This document shows, in pieces, positions 18,866-28,191 of a stretch of 64,000 nucleotides of DNA. How positions within the stretch are numbered: the first letter of the stretch is position 1; each line of letters starts with the position of its first letter. The DNA is from Paenibacillus sp. 1781tsa1. GTDB taxonomy: Bacteria > Bacillota > Bacilli > Paenibacillales > Paenibacillaceae. Position numbers and translations under genes: made by a program. The notes under the pieces were generated by a model. That model made no database searches. It saw only the letters and a list, made by a program, of their open reading frames with translations, and was not told the DNA's origin. The stretch is taken from positions 5,704,001 through 5,768,000 of the forward strand of contig NZ_JAMYWY010000001.1 of the NCBI RefSeq assembly GCF_024159265.1. Reading direction: 5' to 3'.

Positions 18866-20906
18866 TTCCCATAGCCTCCGTCTGACTTCTCAGCGGGGGC
18901 TTTTCATTTTTTACAAATACATAATTGCCACCAGGCATAAGCTCTCTGGCTTTGACATTATCATTAAGGGACAGATTAAGAATATCGACCAGCATCTTCT
19001 TCAGCTCTGGATCGAACACGGGACACATCAGTTCAATTCTTCGATTCAGGTTACGTGTCATCCAGTCTGCACTGGAGATGAATACATCCGGGTTGCCGCT
19101 ATTTTCAAAATAAAACAACCGTGAATGCTCCAGAAAACGATCCACTATGCTAATGACCCGAATATTCTCACTGAGCCCCTCTACCCCCGGACGCAGACAG
19201 CATACGCCACGCACGATCAGATCGATCTGCACACCGGCTTGAGAAGCCTCGTACAACTCATCAATCATATCCTGATGGGATAAGGAATTGATCTTTGCAA
19301 TGATTCTGGAAGGTTTGCCTTTCAGGGCGTGTTCCGTTTCTCGACGAATCAGTGCGAACAGCTCATCCTTCATACCATCCGGAGCTACGCGGAACGCCTG
19401 CAATGCCTTCGGACCGGAATATCCGGTAATCTCATTGAACAACTCGGATGCATCTTCCCCAATAATCGGATTGGAGGTGAACAGACCTACGTCCGTATAG
19501 ACTTTGGCTGTACTCTCATTATAGTTACCGGTTCCTACATGAACATAACGTCTCAGCCCCTGCTGTTCCCTGCGTACGACAAGAATGATTTTGGCATGTG
19601 TCTTGAGTCCAACCAGTCCATAAACCACGTGACAACCGGCCTTCTCCAGCTTACGTGCCCAAGCAATGTTACGCTCTTCATCAAACCGGGCTTTCAGTTC
19701 CACCACCACTGTGACCTGCTTACCACTCTCAGCCGCAAGTGCAAGTGCCGGAATAAGGCGTGAATCGCCATTGACCCGATATAATGTCATCTTGATAGCC
19801 AGAACTCTTGGATCTTCCGAAGCCTCCAATATAAAATCAGTGACCGGTTCAAACGATTCATACGGATGATGCACCAGTACATCGCGTTTGCGCAGCAGCT
19901 CAAAATGACTTTCTCTTGGCAGAAACTCCGGTGGATAGACTGGCTTTACCGGACTGTATTTCAGATGTGAGAAACTTTCCAGACTGTCCACGAATCCCGC
20001 CAGAAAACTCAGATCAAGTGGGCCATCCATTTCGTACACGGGGTCCTGAATATCGAATTCATCCTGCAATTCCAATAAGGCATCCGGACGAAAATCCTTG
20101 CAGACTTCCAGTCGAACAGGAGCGCCTCTGCGTCTGCGCCGTAATTCTTTTTCAATAGCCTCAAGCAGATCTTCCGCTTCCTCTTCATTAATAAACAGAT
20201 CCGCATTGCGGGTCACCCGGAATTCCTGTGCAGCAAGCGAGATATAACCGCTAAAGAGTGTATGAATATGATGTTTGATGAGGTCCTCAATCAGGATGAA
20301 CGTTTTCTTTTTGCTATTCGCCCGAATGGGAGCCTGAACTACCCGCGGCAGATTGGAAGGTACCTGAACAATAGCCATAAACGGCTCACCCTCTTGTTCC
20401 CCTTCCTTCTGCAGCATTACGGACAGATAGACCGACTTGTTGTGTACCAATGGGAACGGACGGCTCTGGTCAATCGCCATCGGTGTGAGTACCGGGAAAA
20501 TAATATCATGAAAGTACTGGTCCATTGCGCGCTGTTGTGTCACATTAAGATCTGTATATTCCTGAATGTTTACGCCTTTTTTGGCGAGTAGACGAATGAG
20601 TTCACGATACGTTTTATACTGTTCGGCGACCATGGTCCCGGTTCGTTTGATCAATCTGCGGTACAATCCCGAAGGCGTGTATCCTGTAAAATCCTTTTGC
20701 GTGAATCCGGCCTTGATCTTCTCTTTCGTCTCTGCCACCCTTACACTGACGAACTCGTCCAGATTACTAGCGACAATGCCGAGAAATCTCATGCGTTCCA
20801 GCAGAGGCGTTGTTGGATCCTGGGCCTCCTGAAGTACGCGCCGATTAAATTCAACCCAACTCAAATCACGATTAACGTAGTTGCCTGTTTTGACGTCTCT
20901 ATGCAT
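18825..20906 (-). CDS. ppk: Polyphosphate kinase 1
   Basis: This 693-residue enzyme makes polyphosphate from ATP. The N-terminal region NRDLSWVEFNRRVLQEA, the phospho-His segment VGLKTHAKIILVVRRE, HVGTGNYNESTAK and SSADWMTRNLNRRIE are family landmarks across the two phospholipase-D-like domains. The start is the ATG behind CGGAGGCC; the upstream in-frame ATG is not used. The 3' end overlaps ppx tail to tail. Three 11-bp-spaced TTTACA-like repeats about 100 bp upstream look like a PhoP box, which would tie it to phosphate starvation. Confidence 0.94.
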   Translation of the reverse strand: MHRDVKTGNYVNRDLSWVEFNRRVLQEAQDPTTPLLERMRFLGIVASNLDEFVSVRVAETKEKIKAGFTQKDFTGYTPSGLYRRLIKRTGTMVAEQYKTYRELIRLLAKKGVNIQEYTDLNVTQQRAMDQYFHDIIFPVLTPMAIDQSRPFPLVHNKSVYLSVMLQKEGEQEGEPFMAIVQVPSNLPRVVQAPIRANSKKKTFILIEDLIKHHIHTLFSGYISLAAQEFRVTRNADLFINEEEAEDLLEAIEKELRRRRRGAPVRLEVCKDFRPDALLELQDEFDIQDPVYEMDGPLDLSFLAGFVDSLESFSHLKYSPVKPVYPPEFLPRESHFELLRKRDVLVHHPYESFEPVTDFILEASEDPRVLAIKMTLYRVNGDSRLIPALALAAESGKQVTVVVELKARFDEERNIAWARKLEKAGCHVVYGLVGLKTHAKIILVVRREQQGLRRYVHVGTGNYNESTAKVYTDVGLFTSNPIIGEDASELFNEITGYSGPKALQAFRVAPDGMKDELFALIRRETEHALKGKPSRIIAKINSLSHQDMIDELYEASQAGVQIDLIVRGVCCLRPGVEGLSENIRVISIVDRFLEHSRLFYFENSGNPDVFISSADWMTRNLNRRIELMCPVFDPELKKMLVDILNLSLNDNVKARELMPGGNYVFVKNEKPPLRSQTEAMGIIPWKPAEWSTIT

Positions 20907-20997
20907 GTATGGCCTCCGAATGTGTTGCATATCTATACTTGGTTAGAAGTTCTCCTGTAATTGTACTATTCGTAATCAACATCAAGCGTCAGCGCAG

Positions 20998-21025
20998 TGT
21001 AAACGCTACGTAAAATTTATGTAAA
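20998..21025 (-). promoter_or_regulatory. PhoP-box-like direct repeats upstream of ppk
   Basis: On the minus strand TTTACA, TTTACG and TTTACA recur with exact 5-bp spacers, an 11-bp period. This is the pattern of Bacillus PhoP boxes (TTAACA-like repeats). It lies 92-119 bp before the ppk start. Confidence 0.65.
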
Positions 21026-21154
21026 TGATACCTCATGGCCGCAACTTTTTCCATCCCTTTACAAAGGTCAATAGACAGAGTAAAGTGAAGTACAGTGTGA
21101 TTTGGTCCGGTTGCTTGTTCTCATTCCAAATATATTTGATTAAAGGAGTATATA

Positions 21155-21382
21155 ATGAAATCCAACAAACCTAGAACGTTACAAAAAAATATAGAGTTTT
21201 TCACGGCGGCACTATCGCAATGTATGGTAAGCGCATGGCAGGAAGACCCGGCTGGCGTCTATTGCGAGGTCGGTTGTGGCATTGTAGAGCGGATCAGTGA
21301 AGACAGTGTACGCATCCGAAACAATGACGGAACGAAGAGTCATTATGCACGAGATATCACGATGTTCCAGACTGAAAAATAA
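21155..21382 (+). CDS. Small protein of unknown function
   Basis: The 75-residue product has an N-terminal helical part and a short beta-rich part (GIVERISEDSVRIRN). It has no signal peptide or TM segment. The start follows AAAGGAGTATATA. It stands divergent from ppk with the PhoP-box-like repeats between them, so it could share that control. Confidence 0.7.
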   Translation: MKSNKPRTLQKNIEFFTAALSQCMVSAWQEDPAGVYCEVGCGIVERISEDSVRIRNNDGTKSHYARDITMFQTEK

Positions 21383-21440
21383 TTTTGCATAAATACGTAA
21401 AAAAGACTAGCTTTCCGAAACAAGGTGTTGTATACTCTTG

Positions 21441-21606
21441 CCACAAGGAAAGGAGGTGCGTCAACATTTCTAATGTCATGTTGAACGTGTCCCTTACCCG
21501 ATCCACTAGCTCAAATTAAATGAGTCTGGTGGAGGCGCGGGATACGGATCAATGTTTCAAAAAGCGCCACGGGTAGAAAAGCCGTCTTCGGACGGCTTTT
21601 TGTTTT
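21441..21606 (+). ncRNA. Structured RNA of unassigned family with intrinsic terminator
   Basis: A -10 hexamer TATACT (21431-21436) is followed by a region rich in nested pairing: CGTCAACAT with ATGTTGAACG; CCACTAG, CTCA, TGAG and CTGGTGG as a two-step stem; and an outer CCCG with CGGG. TACCCG near 21496 can also pair with CGGGTA near 21570, giving two competing folds. A strong terminator (AAAAGCCGTC TTCG GACGGCTTTT) ends it at 21606. GH53 begins 124 bp later with its own -10-like TATAAT, so this may be an independent sRNA or an attenuator. I did not recognise a known riboswitch class. Confidence 0.55.
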
Positions 21607-21729
21607 CTCTTTTTCTGTAGAGAGGTTGAGAAAACACCCAAAATATTGGAAATAGACCCTTTAGTAGCGTAAACCAAGATGGATATAATTAGGATGCAAC
21701 TCAACCAAAATCCGAGGAGGCATCTTGTA

Positions 21730-22779
21730 ATGTTCAAAAATGTAAGGGGTTTCAAGACATCCATCATGTTGGCTTTTGTTTTGTTATTCACCTCCATCCT
21801 GTTACCCGCAGGTCAGCATGCCAGCGCAGCACCAAGTTTCGCCAAAGGAGCCGACATCAGTTGGGTTCCCGGAATGGAAGCCCAAGGCTACAAATGGAAA
21901 GATAAAAACGGGGTACAGCGCGACATCATTGATATTTTGAAAAACGACTATCAAATCAACTCCGTTCGCATTCGGGTCTTTGTTAATCCTTCGAATGACT
22001 ATGGGAACGGTTACATGAATAAGGATCGTGCGGCTACACTCGCACAACGTGCCAAGAATGCCGGCATGAGTGTAATGCTCACCCTGCACTACAGCGATTC
22101 CTGGGCAGACCCTGGTCAACAAACTAAACCTGCTGCCTGGAAAAACTATACCTTCCAACAGCTCATGGATGCAGTGTGGAATCACACACGTGATGTCATG
22201 ACGGCGATGCAAAGCAAAGGCGTTACCCCGGACTGGGTACAGATCGGGAATGAAACAAGCAACGGCATGTTATGGGAAGATGGCAAAGCATCCACCAACA
22301 TGAAAAACTATGCGTGGCTGGTGAACACGGGCCATAATGCAGTGAAATCCCTGAGCAGCGGAACCAAAACCATTGTGCATCTGGCAGGTGGAGATGATAA
22401 CGCCCTCTATGTATGGAATATTGGTGGTCTGATTAATAACGGAGCTAACTTTGACATGATTGCCATGTCCCTCTATCCTTCAGCTTCCGGCTGGAACACC
22501 GCTGTGACAAATACGGTAAACAACGCCAAGGATATGATCAACCGTTATGGTAAAGAGATCATGATCTCCGAAATTGGCATGGACAATAACCAGGCTGCAG
22601 CTGGTAAAAGTTTTGTTGCCGCGATGAAAAATCAAATCCGCAATCTGCCAAATGGCAAAGGTAAAGGTGTATTCTACTGGGAGCCTCAGGCTACACCAGG
22701 ATACAACGGTGGCTACGGCAAAGGCGCATGGCAGTCCAACATGATGCCAACGGCGGTCATGGAAGGATTTATTGACTAG
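21730..22779 (+). CDS. Secreted arabinogalactan endo-beta-1,4-galactanase, GH53
   Basis: This 349-residue secreted enzyme cuts beta-1,4-galactan side chains of pectin. A signal peptide ends near HASAAPSF (about residue 33). The barrel carries the acid/base E175 in QIGNETSNG and the nucleophile E281 in MISEIGMD, both in GH53 context. The start follows GAGGAGGCATC; an upstream in-frame ATG lacks a ribosome site. A -10-like TATAAT at 21684 suggests its own promoter. Repeat family B follows its stop. Confidence 0.94.
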   Translation: MFKNVRGFKTSIMLAFVLLFTSILLPAGQHASAAPSFAKGADISWVPGMEAQGYKWKDKNGVQRDIIDILKNDYQINSVRIRVFVNPSNDYGNGYMNKDRAATLAQRAKNAGMSVMLTLHYSDSWADPGQQTKPAAWKNYTFQQLMDAVWNHTRDVMTAMQSKGVTPDWVQIGNETSNGMLWEDGKASTNMKNYAWLVNTGHNAVKSLSSGTKTIVHLAGGDDNALYVWNIGGLINNGANFDMIAMSLYPSASGWNTAVTNTVNNAKDMINRYGKEIMISEIGMDNNQAAAGKSFVAAMKNQIRNLPNGKGKGVFYWEPQATPGYNGGYGKGAWQSNMMPTAVMEGFID

Positions 22780-22808
22780 AACACGGAGAGGTTAGAAGTT
22801 TGGATGGG

Positions 22809-23018
22809 AGCAGTGGTGGCGATCCGGTGGCGGATCGTTCTTATGATCGCTGTTATCCCCAGATTTTATGAATTCCCCTTATAGGGGGAAAATCCGGGGA
22901 TAGCTTATGCTTCCGATGCAGCTTTCTTGCAGAAAGCTTTCAGGCGAACGCTCCGCTTCTTCAGAATCGATTCCGCCCCCTCCACTACGTTGCTGCTTCT
23001 ATGAGGCACTTCTAAAAC
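22809..23018 (+). repeat. Repeat family B, copy 3 (tandem duplicate, unit 1)
   Basis: This unit is almost identical to 23121-23332 over about 190 bp and weakly similar for 20 bp further upstream. It contains the long palindrome built from GATTTTATGAATTCCCC and its complement, and the GCTTTCTTGCAGAAAGC stem. Reading frames starting inside it are artefacts of the repeat. Confidence 0.9.
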
Positions 23019-23065
23019 CGTGTGTAGGCAAATGGATTAAGTATAGTAAGGTAAAACAAGGGCAG

Positions 23066-23098
23066 AAGGCGCTATTCCGGTGGGAGTAGCGCCTTTTT
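23066..23098 (+). terminator. Intrinsic terminator between repeat units
   Basis: GGCGCTA pairs with TAGCGCC followed by TTTTT. It probably ends the GH53 transcript. Confidence 0.75.
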
Positions 23099-23120
23099 GT
23101 GATGAAGTGCGTTGAGGTTG

Positions 23121-23332
23121 CAGCGTGGTGGGCGTTCCGGGGGCGGATCGTTCTTATAATCGCTGTTATCCCCAGATTTTTATGAATTCCCCTTATAGGG
23201 GGAAAATCTGGGGATAGCTTATGCTTCCGATGCAGCTTTCTTGCAGAAAGCTTTCAGGCGAACGCTCCGCTTCTTCAGAATCGATTCCGCCCCCTCCACT
23301 ACGTTGCTGCTTCTATGAGGCACTTCTAAAAC
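23121..23332 (+). repeat. Repeat family B, copy 4 (tandem duplicate, unit 2)
   Basis: This is the second unit of the duplication, 312 bp downstream of the first, with one extra T in the T-tract and few other changes. The strong identity suggests a recent local duplication. Confidence 0.9.
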
Positions 23333-23464
23333 AGTTTCGCGATCAATCGAGGAGGGGTGCACACTCAGGCTGGAGACTGATGTTCTTTTGGCTTACATAT
23401 GAATATAATAAGTCTATTGAGATAACACATAGGATCAACTTCTTATTGGAGCGGGGGAAAATGG

Positions 23465-23920
23465 ATGAGTTTTTTAAAAGGGATAGGTCAATTGGCTGGG
23501 GAAGTTACCGGAAAAGTGTTGGGTGGCAGCGTGAGGGTTGTTGGTGAGATCGCAGGTAGCCCCTTTATCAAAGAAATCGGGAACGGCGTAGAGAAAGCTA
23601 CGATCAATACAGGCAAGACCGTTGGGCAACTGGCTAGCGGGACATATGATCTGGCCAGTGGTGCAATTCGAAAAGACGATACTGCCATAGACGCAGGGCT
23701 TGCCGATATTGGAGGTGCTGTAACCACTACGGCAAAAGGTGTAGCGATATCAGCTAAGTATGTATATAACAGCGGTAAAGATGTTGTTGTGGGCATGAAA
23801 GAGGAAGATAAGGACAGAGTCAAGCTTGGTGCCAAGAATCTTTTAGCTGCTGCTGCGGTAACAACCCTCGCTGTCGGTGTCATTGATGCAGTGGATGGGC
23901 CTGAAGGTATGGATACGTAG
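23465..23920 (+). CDS. Gly/Ala-rich protein of unknown function
   Basis: The 151-residue product is rich in Gly, Ala and Val with alternating amphipathic segments (GQLAGEVTGKVLGGSV, ATINTGKTVGQLASGTYD) and a hydrophobic stretch LLAAAAVTTLAVGVI near 125-140. There is no signal peptide. The start follows GCGGGGGAAAATGG. No family was recognised. Confidence 0.7.
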   Translation: MSFLKGIGQLAGEVTGKVLGGSVRVVGEIAGSPFIKEIGNGVEKATINTGKTVGQLASGTYDLASGAIRKDDTAIDAGLADIGGAVTTTAKGVAISAKYVYNSGKDVVVGMKEEDKDRVKLGAKNLLAAAAVTTLAVGVIDAVDGPEGMDT

Positions 23921-23929
23921 GAATCCGGA

Positions 23930-24268
23930 TTAGATCACCAATAACACGACAACTGCAGAAACACAACTTAGCAGAGCTACAAAAATATGTAGACAACTAA
24001 ATGAGATTTTTTCAAGAACAATTCGCTGTTTCTTCTGGATAAAGCACGAGTAGACAAACACTGTCACCACAATGGGCAGATATAAATGAAGATCAGGACC
24101 ATCCGTGCTCGGGAGCAATTTATTAATATATCCACCTATCGTTTCGTTGAGCATCATAAACCCATATATAATACCGATTATCGCTGAAATAGAAAACTGA
24201 AATAATGTTTGAACTACATCATTCCTTTTAAAGAACAAGCCACCTTTACGGCACAGGTCATTGACCAT
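23930..24268 (-). CDS. Small membrane protein, three TM segments, unknown
   Basis: The 112-residue product has hydrophobic segments at about 22-45, 63-77 and 90-112. The start follows GAGGAGGCAAC. It converges with the Gly/Ala-rich protein. No function could be assigned. Confidence 0.7.
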   Translation of the reverse strand: MVNDLCRKGGLFFKRNDVVQTLFQFSISAIIGIIYGFMMLNETIGGYINKLLPSTDGPDLHLYLPIVVTVFVYSCFIQKKQRIVLEKISFSCLHIFVALLSCVSAVVVLLVI

Positions 24269-24386
24269 AATATATCTGTTGCCTCCTCGTTTTTGATTAC
24301 TCTTTTTAGTTGTTACTCCTGTATTTTACCATAATGTTGATCAGCTTCCTTTTTGTTTTTTTAAGCTATCGTTCCTCATAAATAAA

Positions 24387-24425
24387 CAAAAAAATGGCCC
24401 TGTCCACCTTATTGGCAGACAGGGC
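24387..24425 (-). terminator. rarD terminator
   Basis: GCCCTGTC pairs with GACAGGGC, followed on the minus strand by a run of seven or more T. Confidence 0.85.
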
Positions 24426-24455
24426 AACTATGGTGATACCAGGATAGCTCTATCT

Positions 24456-25334
24456 TCAGCTTACCTTAGCAAGTCGCATGGCACGCATCGATGCGGTTGC
24501 ATATACGATAAGCGCAATCCAGATCAGCGCGAAACCAACGAGCAGAACTGGCGAGACCGTTTCCTTGAACACAAACACGCTTAGGATCAGCATGATTGTC
24601 GGCCCAATATACTGTACAAAACCGAGTGTGGACAACGACATCCGAGCTGCCGCCCGTGCAAAGAACAACAGCGGCAGTGCCGTCACCACGCCGGCTAGAA
24701 GTAATTCGATGAACATGGGTGCAGGCAGCGTCCATGCCGTTGCTTTTCCCACTATGGCCAAGTAGATCCAGTAGCCTAGTGCGATGGGCAGAACTACAGC
24801 GGTCTCCGAAAATAAGCCCACAGAAGCGTCTTGCTTAATCTTCTTCTTCGCCAGACCGTACAAGCCGAACGACACAGCCAGCGAAATCGCAACCCATGGG
24901 AAACGCCCGTAGTCGATGGCAATGATAAGCACCGCGACACCAGCGATGGCAATCGCGAGCCATTGTCCACGGTTTGGCTTTTCATGAAGGAAGACAACCG
25001 CCAGCAGCACATTCAGTAACGGGTTCAAATAATAGCCCAGACTTGTCTCAACCACATGACCGTTGTTAACTGCCCAGATAAAGATCAGCCAGTTAATAGC
25101 AATTAGCAGCCCACTCGCGGTAAGTGACAGCAGCGTCGAACGACTGGTCAGAATGCGCTTCATGTCACCCCAACGACGTTGGACGGCCACGAAAATTCCC
25201 ATAAAGACAAATGACCAGACTACTCGGTGCGATAAAATCTCGCCTGCCGGTACATTTTCAAACAGCTTCCAATACAGCGGGAGAACCCCCCACATGATAT
25301 ACGCAATGATTGCGTTGATTAATCCATTATTCAT
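24456..25334 (-). CDS. rarD: RarD-type EamA family transporter
   Basis: This 292-residue membrane protein has about ten TM helices in two EamA repeats. The N-terminal MWGVLPLYWKLFENVPAGEILSHR-type region is diagnostic of RarD. Substrates of RarD proteins are poorly known. The start follows GAGGGGATATCG. It is monocistronic, with a clear terminator. Confidence 0.9.
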   Translation of the reverse strand: MNNGLINAIIAYIMWGVLPLYWKLFENVPAGEILSHRVVWSFVFMGIFVAVQRRWGDMKRILTSRSTLLSLTASGLLIAINWLIFIWAVNNGHVVETSLGYYLNPLLNVLLAVVFLHEKPNRGQWLAIAIAGVAVLIIAIDYGRFPWVAISLAVSFGLYGLAKKKIKQDASVGLFSETAVVLPIALGYWIYLAIVGKATAWTLPAPMFIELLLAGVVTALPLLFFARAAARMSLSTLGFVQYIGPTIMLILSVFVFKETVSPVLLVGFALIWIALIVYATASMRAMRLAKVS

Positions 25335-25483
25335 AACGATATCCCCTCTTATTGCTCTAATGTCTCAACGGATTATACGCCTCCATCCTCGTTTAAGTAA
25401 AGGGGTAATAGGTCCTGCAAGCTGCCATACTCTCGTTCAGCAGACTATTCTTTGAGCAAAAGTTTCACTTTAATACAGCGAGA

Positions 25484-26062
25484 TTATACTTTTCCCTGTT
25501 TCTTTCTTACTAACATAAAGAGGAGAAAGATCGCCGCTAATACGACTATACCTACGATATACATATCAATATCTTGCTCAAACATAAACCACATTTTGTG
25601 TTCTAGGTTTACTTGTTGTTTGGGTGGATATCCTTCCCCGAATAGTTCAGTTGCTTGATTAATATTGTTCATTTCGATGGTCGAACTGCACGGACTACTG
25701 CTCAACTCACCATTTGCCTCACTAAAGTAGATTAAGTATTTGTTACCTTCCTTGAAATCAAACCCCCAAGTATAGTTCGTTCCGATAATTAGTTGAGAGT
25801 CAACTTCAGTATTCCAACTCCTCTCAGCTTCCACTAAAATATATCTAATTTTCTCTTTTGTGCCCGTAAACCCCTCTTGCTTTAAGTCCACCTTTAATTG
25901 CTTTACTTCTCCATAAACAGCTCCAGTAGCTCTTTCTAACTCTTCTTGGGGACTTCCCGATTCGGCACATGATAAAGCGTTAACATCTTGCGCATTTGAG
26001 ATAAAAAACACGACAGAGAAACAAAATATTAACGCGAGTATACGAAGCTTCAGTTTTCCCAC
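25484..26062 (-). CDS. Membrane-anchored TIMP/NTR-like domain protein
   Basis: The 192-residue product has a signal peptide ending near VNALSC, a beta-rich domain and a C-terminal TM helix (about 165-185) with a basic tail. The domain begins with Cys right after the cleavage site, then ATGAVYGEVKQLK, a W, FKEGNKYLIYF and a later PCSST. This pattern is seen in bacterial proteins with a tissue-inhibitor-of-metalloproteinase-like OB fold. The role is unknown; the domain probably faces outside. Confidence 0.65.
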   Translation of the reverse strand: MGKLKLRILALIFCFSVVFFISNAQDVNALSCAESGSPQEELERATGAVYGEVKQLKVDLKQEGFTGTKEKIRYILVEAERSWNTEVDSQLIIGTNYTWGFDFKEGNKYLIYFSEANGELSSSPCSSTIEMNNINQATELFGEGYPPKQQVNLEHKMWFMFEQDIDMYIVGIVVLAAIFLLFMLVRKKQGKV

Positions 26063-26165
26063 CTTCTTCTCATCATCTTAATTCGTACATCTTTATTGAC
26101 CTGTCTATAAGGGATAATGTTGCATTTTTCTTACAGCAAATTCTTTCGTCCGTTAGCTTGGACTT

Positions 26166-26702
26166 TCAGGTACCGTATTTCTTTTTCCATTCTTCACTCC
26201 ATTTTTTAAAACTTTTCCCCGTTACTTCTTCCAATGTTTTTCCATCCAACGAATATAGTGCTCCATCTATTGCTGCATTTGGGAAGGAAGTCCCCCCTAT
26301 AACTTTGCCACCACTAAGCATTATTGAAATTTTGGTTTTAGTATCGTAAAGCTTTTCCAAAGGATGGCTAGTTACTGTAAAGCTATATACCGCTATCTCC
26401 ATTCCAAAGTACTGCTCCGGTTCTACTTTTTGGACTCCCCATGTCTGTCTATATGGTATCGTTTCTGTCATCCCGTAGAGTAGTTTGTCTTTGTGTAACG
26501 TGTACTTCTGAACTTGACCATCGTACGAAAAAATTTTATAACCTTGTGCCTTAACATATTCTGTCGCAGTCTTTTGATCACCGGTTACCACAGACTCATC
26601 TGCACCCAACCTCTTAACCTCATTATTACATCCAGCAATGATACAAAAAACTAGCCCCAATAAAATAATGATAGGTTTAAAATACACTACATTCCCCTCC
26701 AC
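26166..26702 (-). CDS. Lipoprotein of unknown function
   Basis: The 178-residue product has a lipobox, IAGC, near residue 25, then a soluble domain with beta-hairpin-like segments (YTLHKDKLLYG, EIAVYSFTVTSH). It lies between two other small secreted proteins on the same strand, but gaps of more than 100 bp separate them. No family was recognised. Confidence 0.75.
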   Translation of the reverse strand: MEGNVVYFKPIIILLGLVFCIIAGCNNEVKRLGADESVVTGDQKTATEYVKAQGYKIFSYDGQVQKYTLHKDKLLYGMTETIPYRQTWGVQKVEPEQYFGMEIAVYSFTVTSHPLEKLYDTKTKISIMLSGGKVIGGTSFPNAAIDGALYSLDGKTLEEVTGKSFKKWSEEWKKKYGT

Positions 26703-26845
26703 AACGCGCAGTAGTTATTCCTCATTTAGCAAACTAAATAAATCTTAAGATCAAAAAGCAGCCGACCCTTTTGATCAACTGCAGAATAGTGTTCATTTCT
26801 TTAACGTTTCTTGGTAACGTCACCTTGGATCTATGTTGGTTATTT

Positions 26846-27241
26846 TCACTCTCCTCCAACATGAAATACACCAATGACGGTTTCACCATCCTTGTCATAC
26901 AGTGGAATATCATAACCATCTGGTGATCTGTTGTTCTGCATTGCAATAGCTTCTTCAGGTGTATTAGGTAGCTCGCCTTCCATGTCTTTTTTCAGCAGAT
27001 ATCCTTCTGTACCATCCACACCAATAGCCAAAATTAAGTCAGGTTTTGTTTCTAGAGAAGTCGCATATATGGCAGAGCCATATGTCTGTCCATTCTTATT
27101 TTTCGGATAGAGAGAATTGATGTGAATTTGATTCATCGCATTTTTAACATTTGCATACTGGGATAACCCCGAATCACTCGATTCACTAATCATTAAAACC
27201 ACAAAGATCAATAGTATAATTCCTTTAGAATACATTTTCAC
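26846..27241 (-). CDS. Small secreted or membrane-tethered protein, unknown
   Basis: The 131-residue product starts with a hydrophobic segment (IILLIFVVLMI) that acts as a signal or anchor. The rest is soluble and ends with PDGYDIPLYDKDGETVIGVFHVG, which looks like a small beta domain. The function is unknown. Confidence 0.7.
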   Translation of the reverse strand: MKMYSKGIILLIFVVLMISESSDSGLSQYANVKNAMNQIHINSLYPKNKNGQTYGSAIYATSLETKPDLILAIGVDGTEGYLLKKDMEGELPNTPEEAIAMQNNRSPDGYDIPLYDKDGETVIGVFHVGGE

Positions 27242-27431
27242 AACTGTTCACTCCCTTATACTTTTAAGCTCGCAGAAATTCCGATTAAGAGAAGTAGTCC
27301 TCATATAATCGCATTCCAATTCCATATTTAGAATAATATAACATAGATTCAAAGGAGTAGTTGGACATTGAACGATAATAATCTAACCTGCCTAACCTTT
27401 ATTGCAGAACATCCTTCTTCGATAACCTAAA

Positions 27432-27470
27432 AAACGGACACCGATCTGTGAAGATCAGCGTCCGTTTATA
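27432..27470 (-). terminator. Terminator after the NAD(P)H-binding oxidoreductase
   Basis: AAACGGAC and CGATC pair with GATC and GTCCGTTT. The stem lies 26 bp after the oxidoreductase stop on the minus strand. Confidence 0.7.
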
Positions 27471-27495
27471 TGTTCAATATGATAATTTAAAAGTG

Positions 27496-28140
27496 TTATT
27501 TCACTTCGCCAACAACGGTAAAGCGCTCGTTTTGATGTTGCGGATTCTCGATCTCATCCACCAAAGCAATCGCATAGTCTGCATAACTGATGTAGCTGTT
27601 GCCTTCGCTGTTGACCAGAATTACATCGTTACCAGCTTGATATTTACCTGTGCGTACACCTTCTGGATTAAAGAAACCAGCCGGGCTCAGGAATGTCCAT
27701 TGAATACCAGAGGATGCTTGCAGATCCTGCAAGTTCTGACCTTGGTTCGTTGCAGTTGCTTTGTAAGCATCAGGGAATCCAGGGGATTCAAAGACACGCA
27801 ATGTTTTGGACTCGTCTGTGAACAGACTTCCTGCTCCACCCACGACGATCAGACGAGTGTTTGGTGCATCTTTCAGGATGTTGATCAACGCTTGTCCTAC
27901 TTCCACATGCAGGTTTTCTTTACCCGCTGGTGCACCAAATGCATTTACAACCACATCGAACGCTTTAACATCTTCAGCTGTAAGATCGAATACATCTTTC
28001 TCCAGCGTATTCAAGCTTTTATCTTCCAGTTTGGATGCATTACGAACGATCGCCGTCACTTCATGCCCTCTGTCTGCTGCTTCTTTCAAAATTACACTTC
28101 CTGCTTTGCCTGTTGCACCAATGATTGCAATGTTCATCAT
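27496..28140 (-). CDS. NAD(P)H-binding oxidoreductase (atypical SDR)
   Basis: The 214-residue product has the nucleotide-binding motif GATGKAGSVI near the N-terminus and VVGGAGSLF near 97, as in NmrA/HscarG-like and YwnB-like proteins. These often act as redox sensors or reductases; the substrate is unknown. Two adjacent ATGs follow AAAGGAGAGATC and either could be used. A strong promoter with a palindrome across its spacer lies upstream, suggesting a dedicated repressor, for example of HxlR or MarR type, outside this window. Confidence 0.85.
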   Translation of the reverse strand: MMNIAIIGATGKAGSVILKEAADRGHEVTAIVRNASKLEDKSLNTLEKDVFDLTAEDVKAFDVVVNAFGAPAGKENLHVEVGQALINILKDAPNTRLIVVGGAGSLFTDESKTLRVFESPGFPDAYKATATNQGQNLQDLQASSGIQWTFLSPAGFFNPEGVRTGKYQAGNDVILVNSEGNSYISYADYAIALVDEIENPQHQNERFTVVGEVK

Positions 28141-28191
28141 GATCTCTCCTTTAAATTATCAATATAGTTTATGTTTGAAATTCATATTGTA

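Noticed and set aside
22907..23547. Two reading frames starting MLPMQLSCRKLSGERS
   Set aside because: Both arise from the duplicated intergenic repeat and diverge where the repeat ends; no ribosome site.
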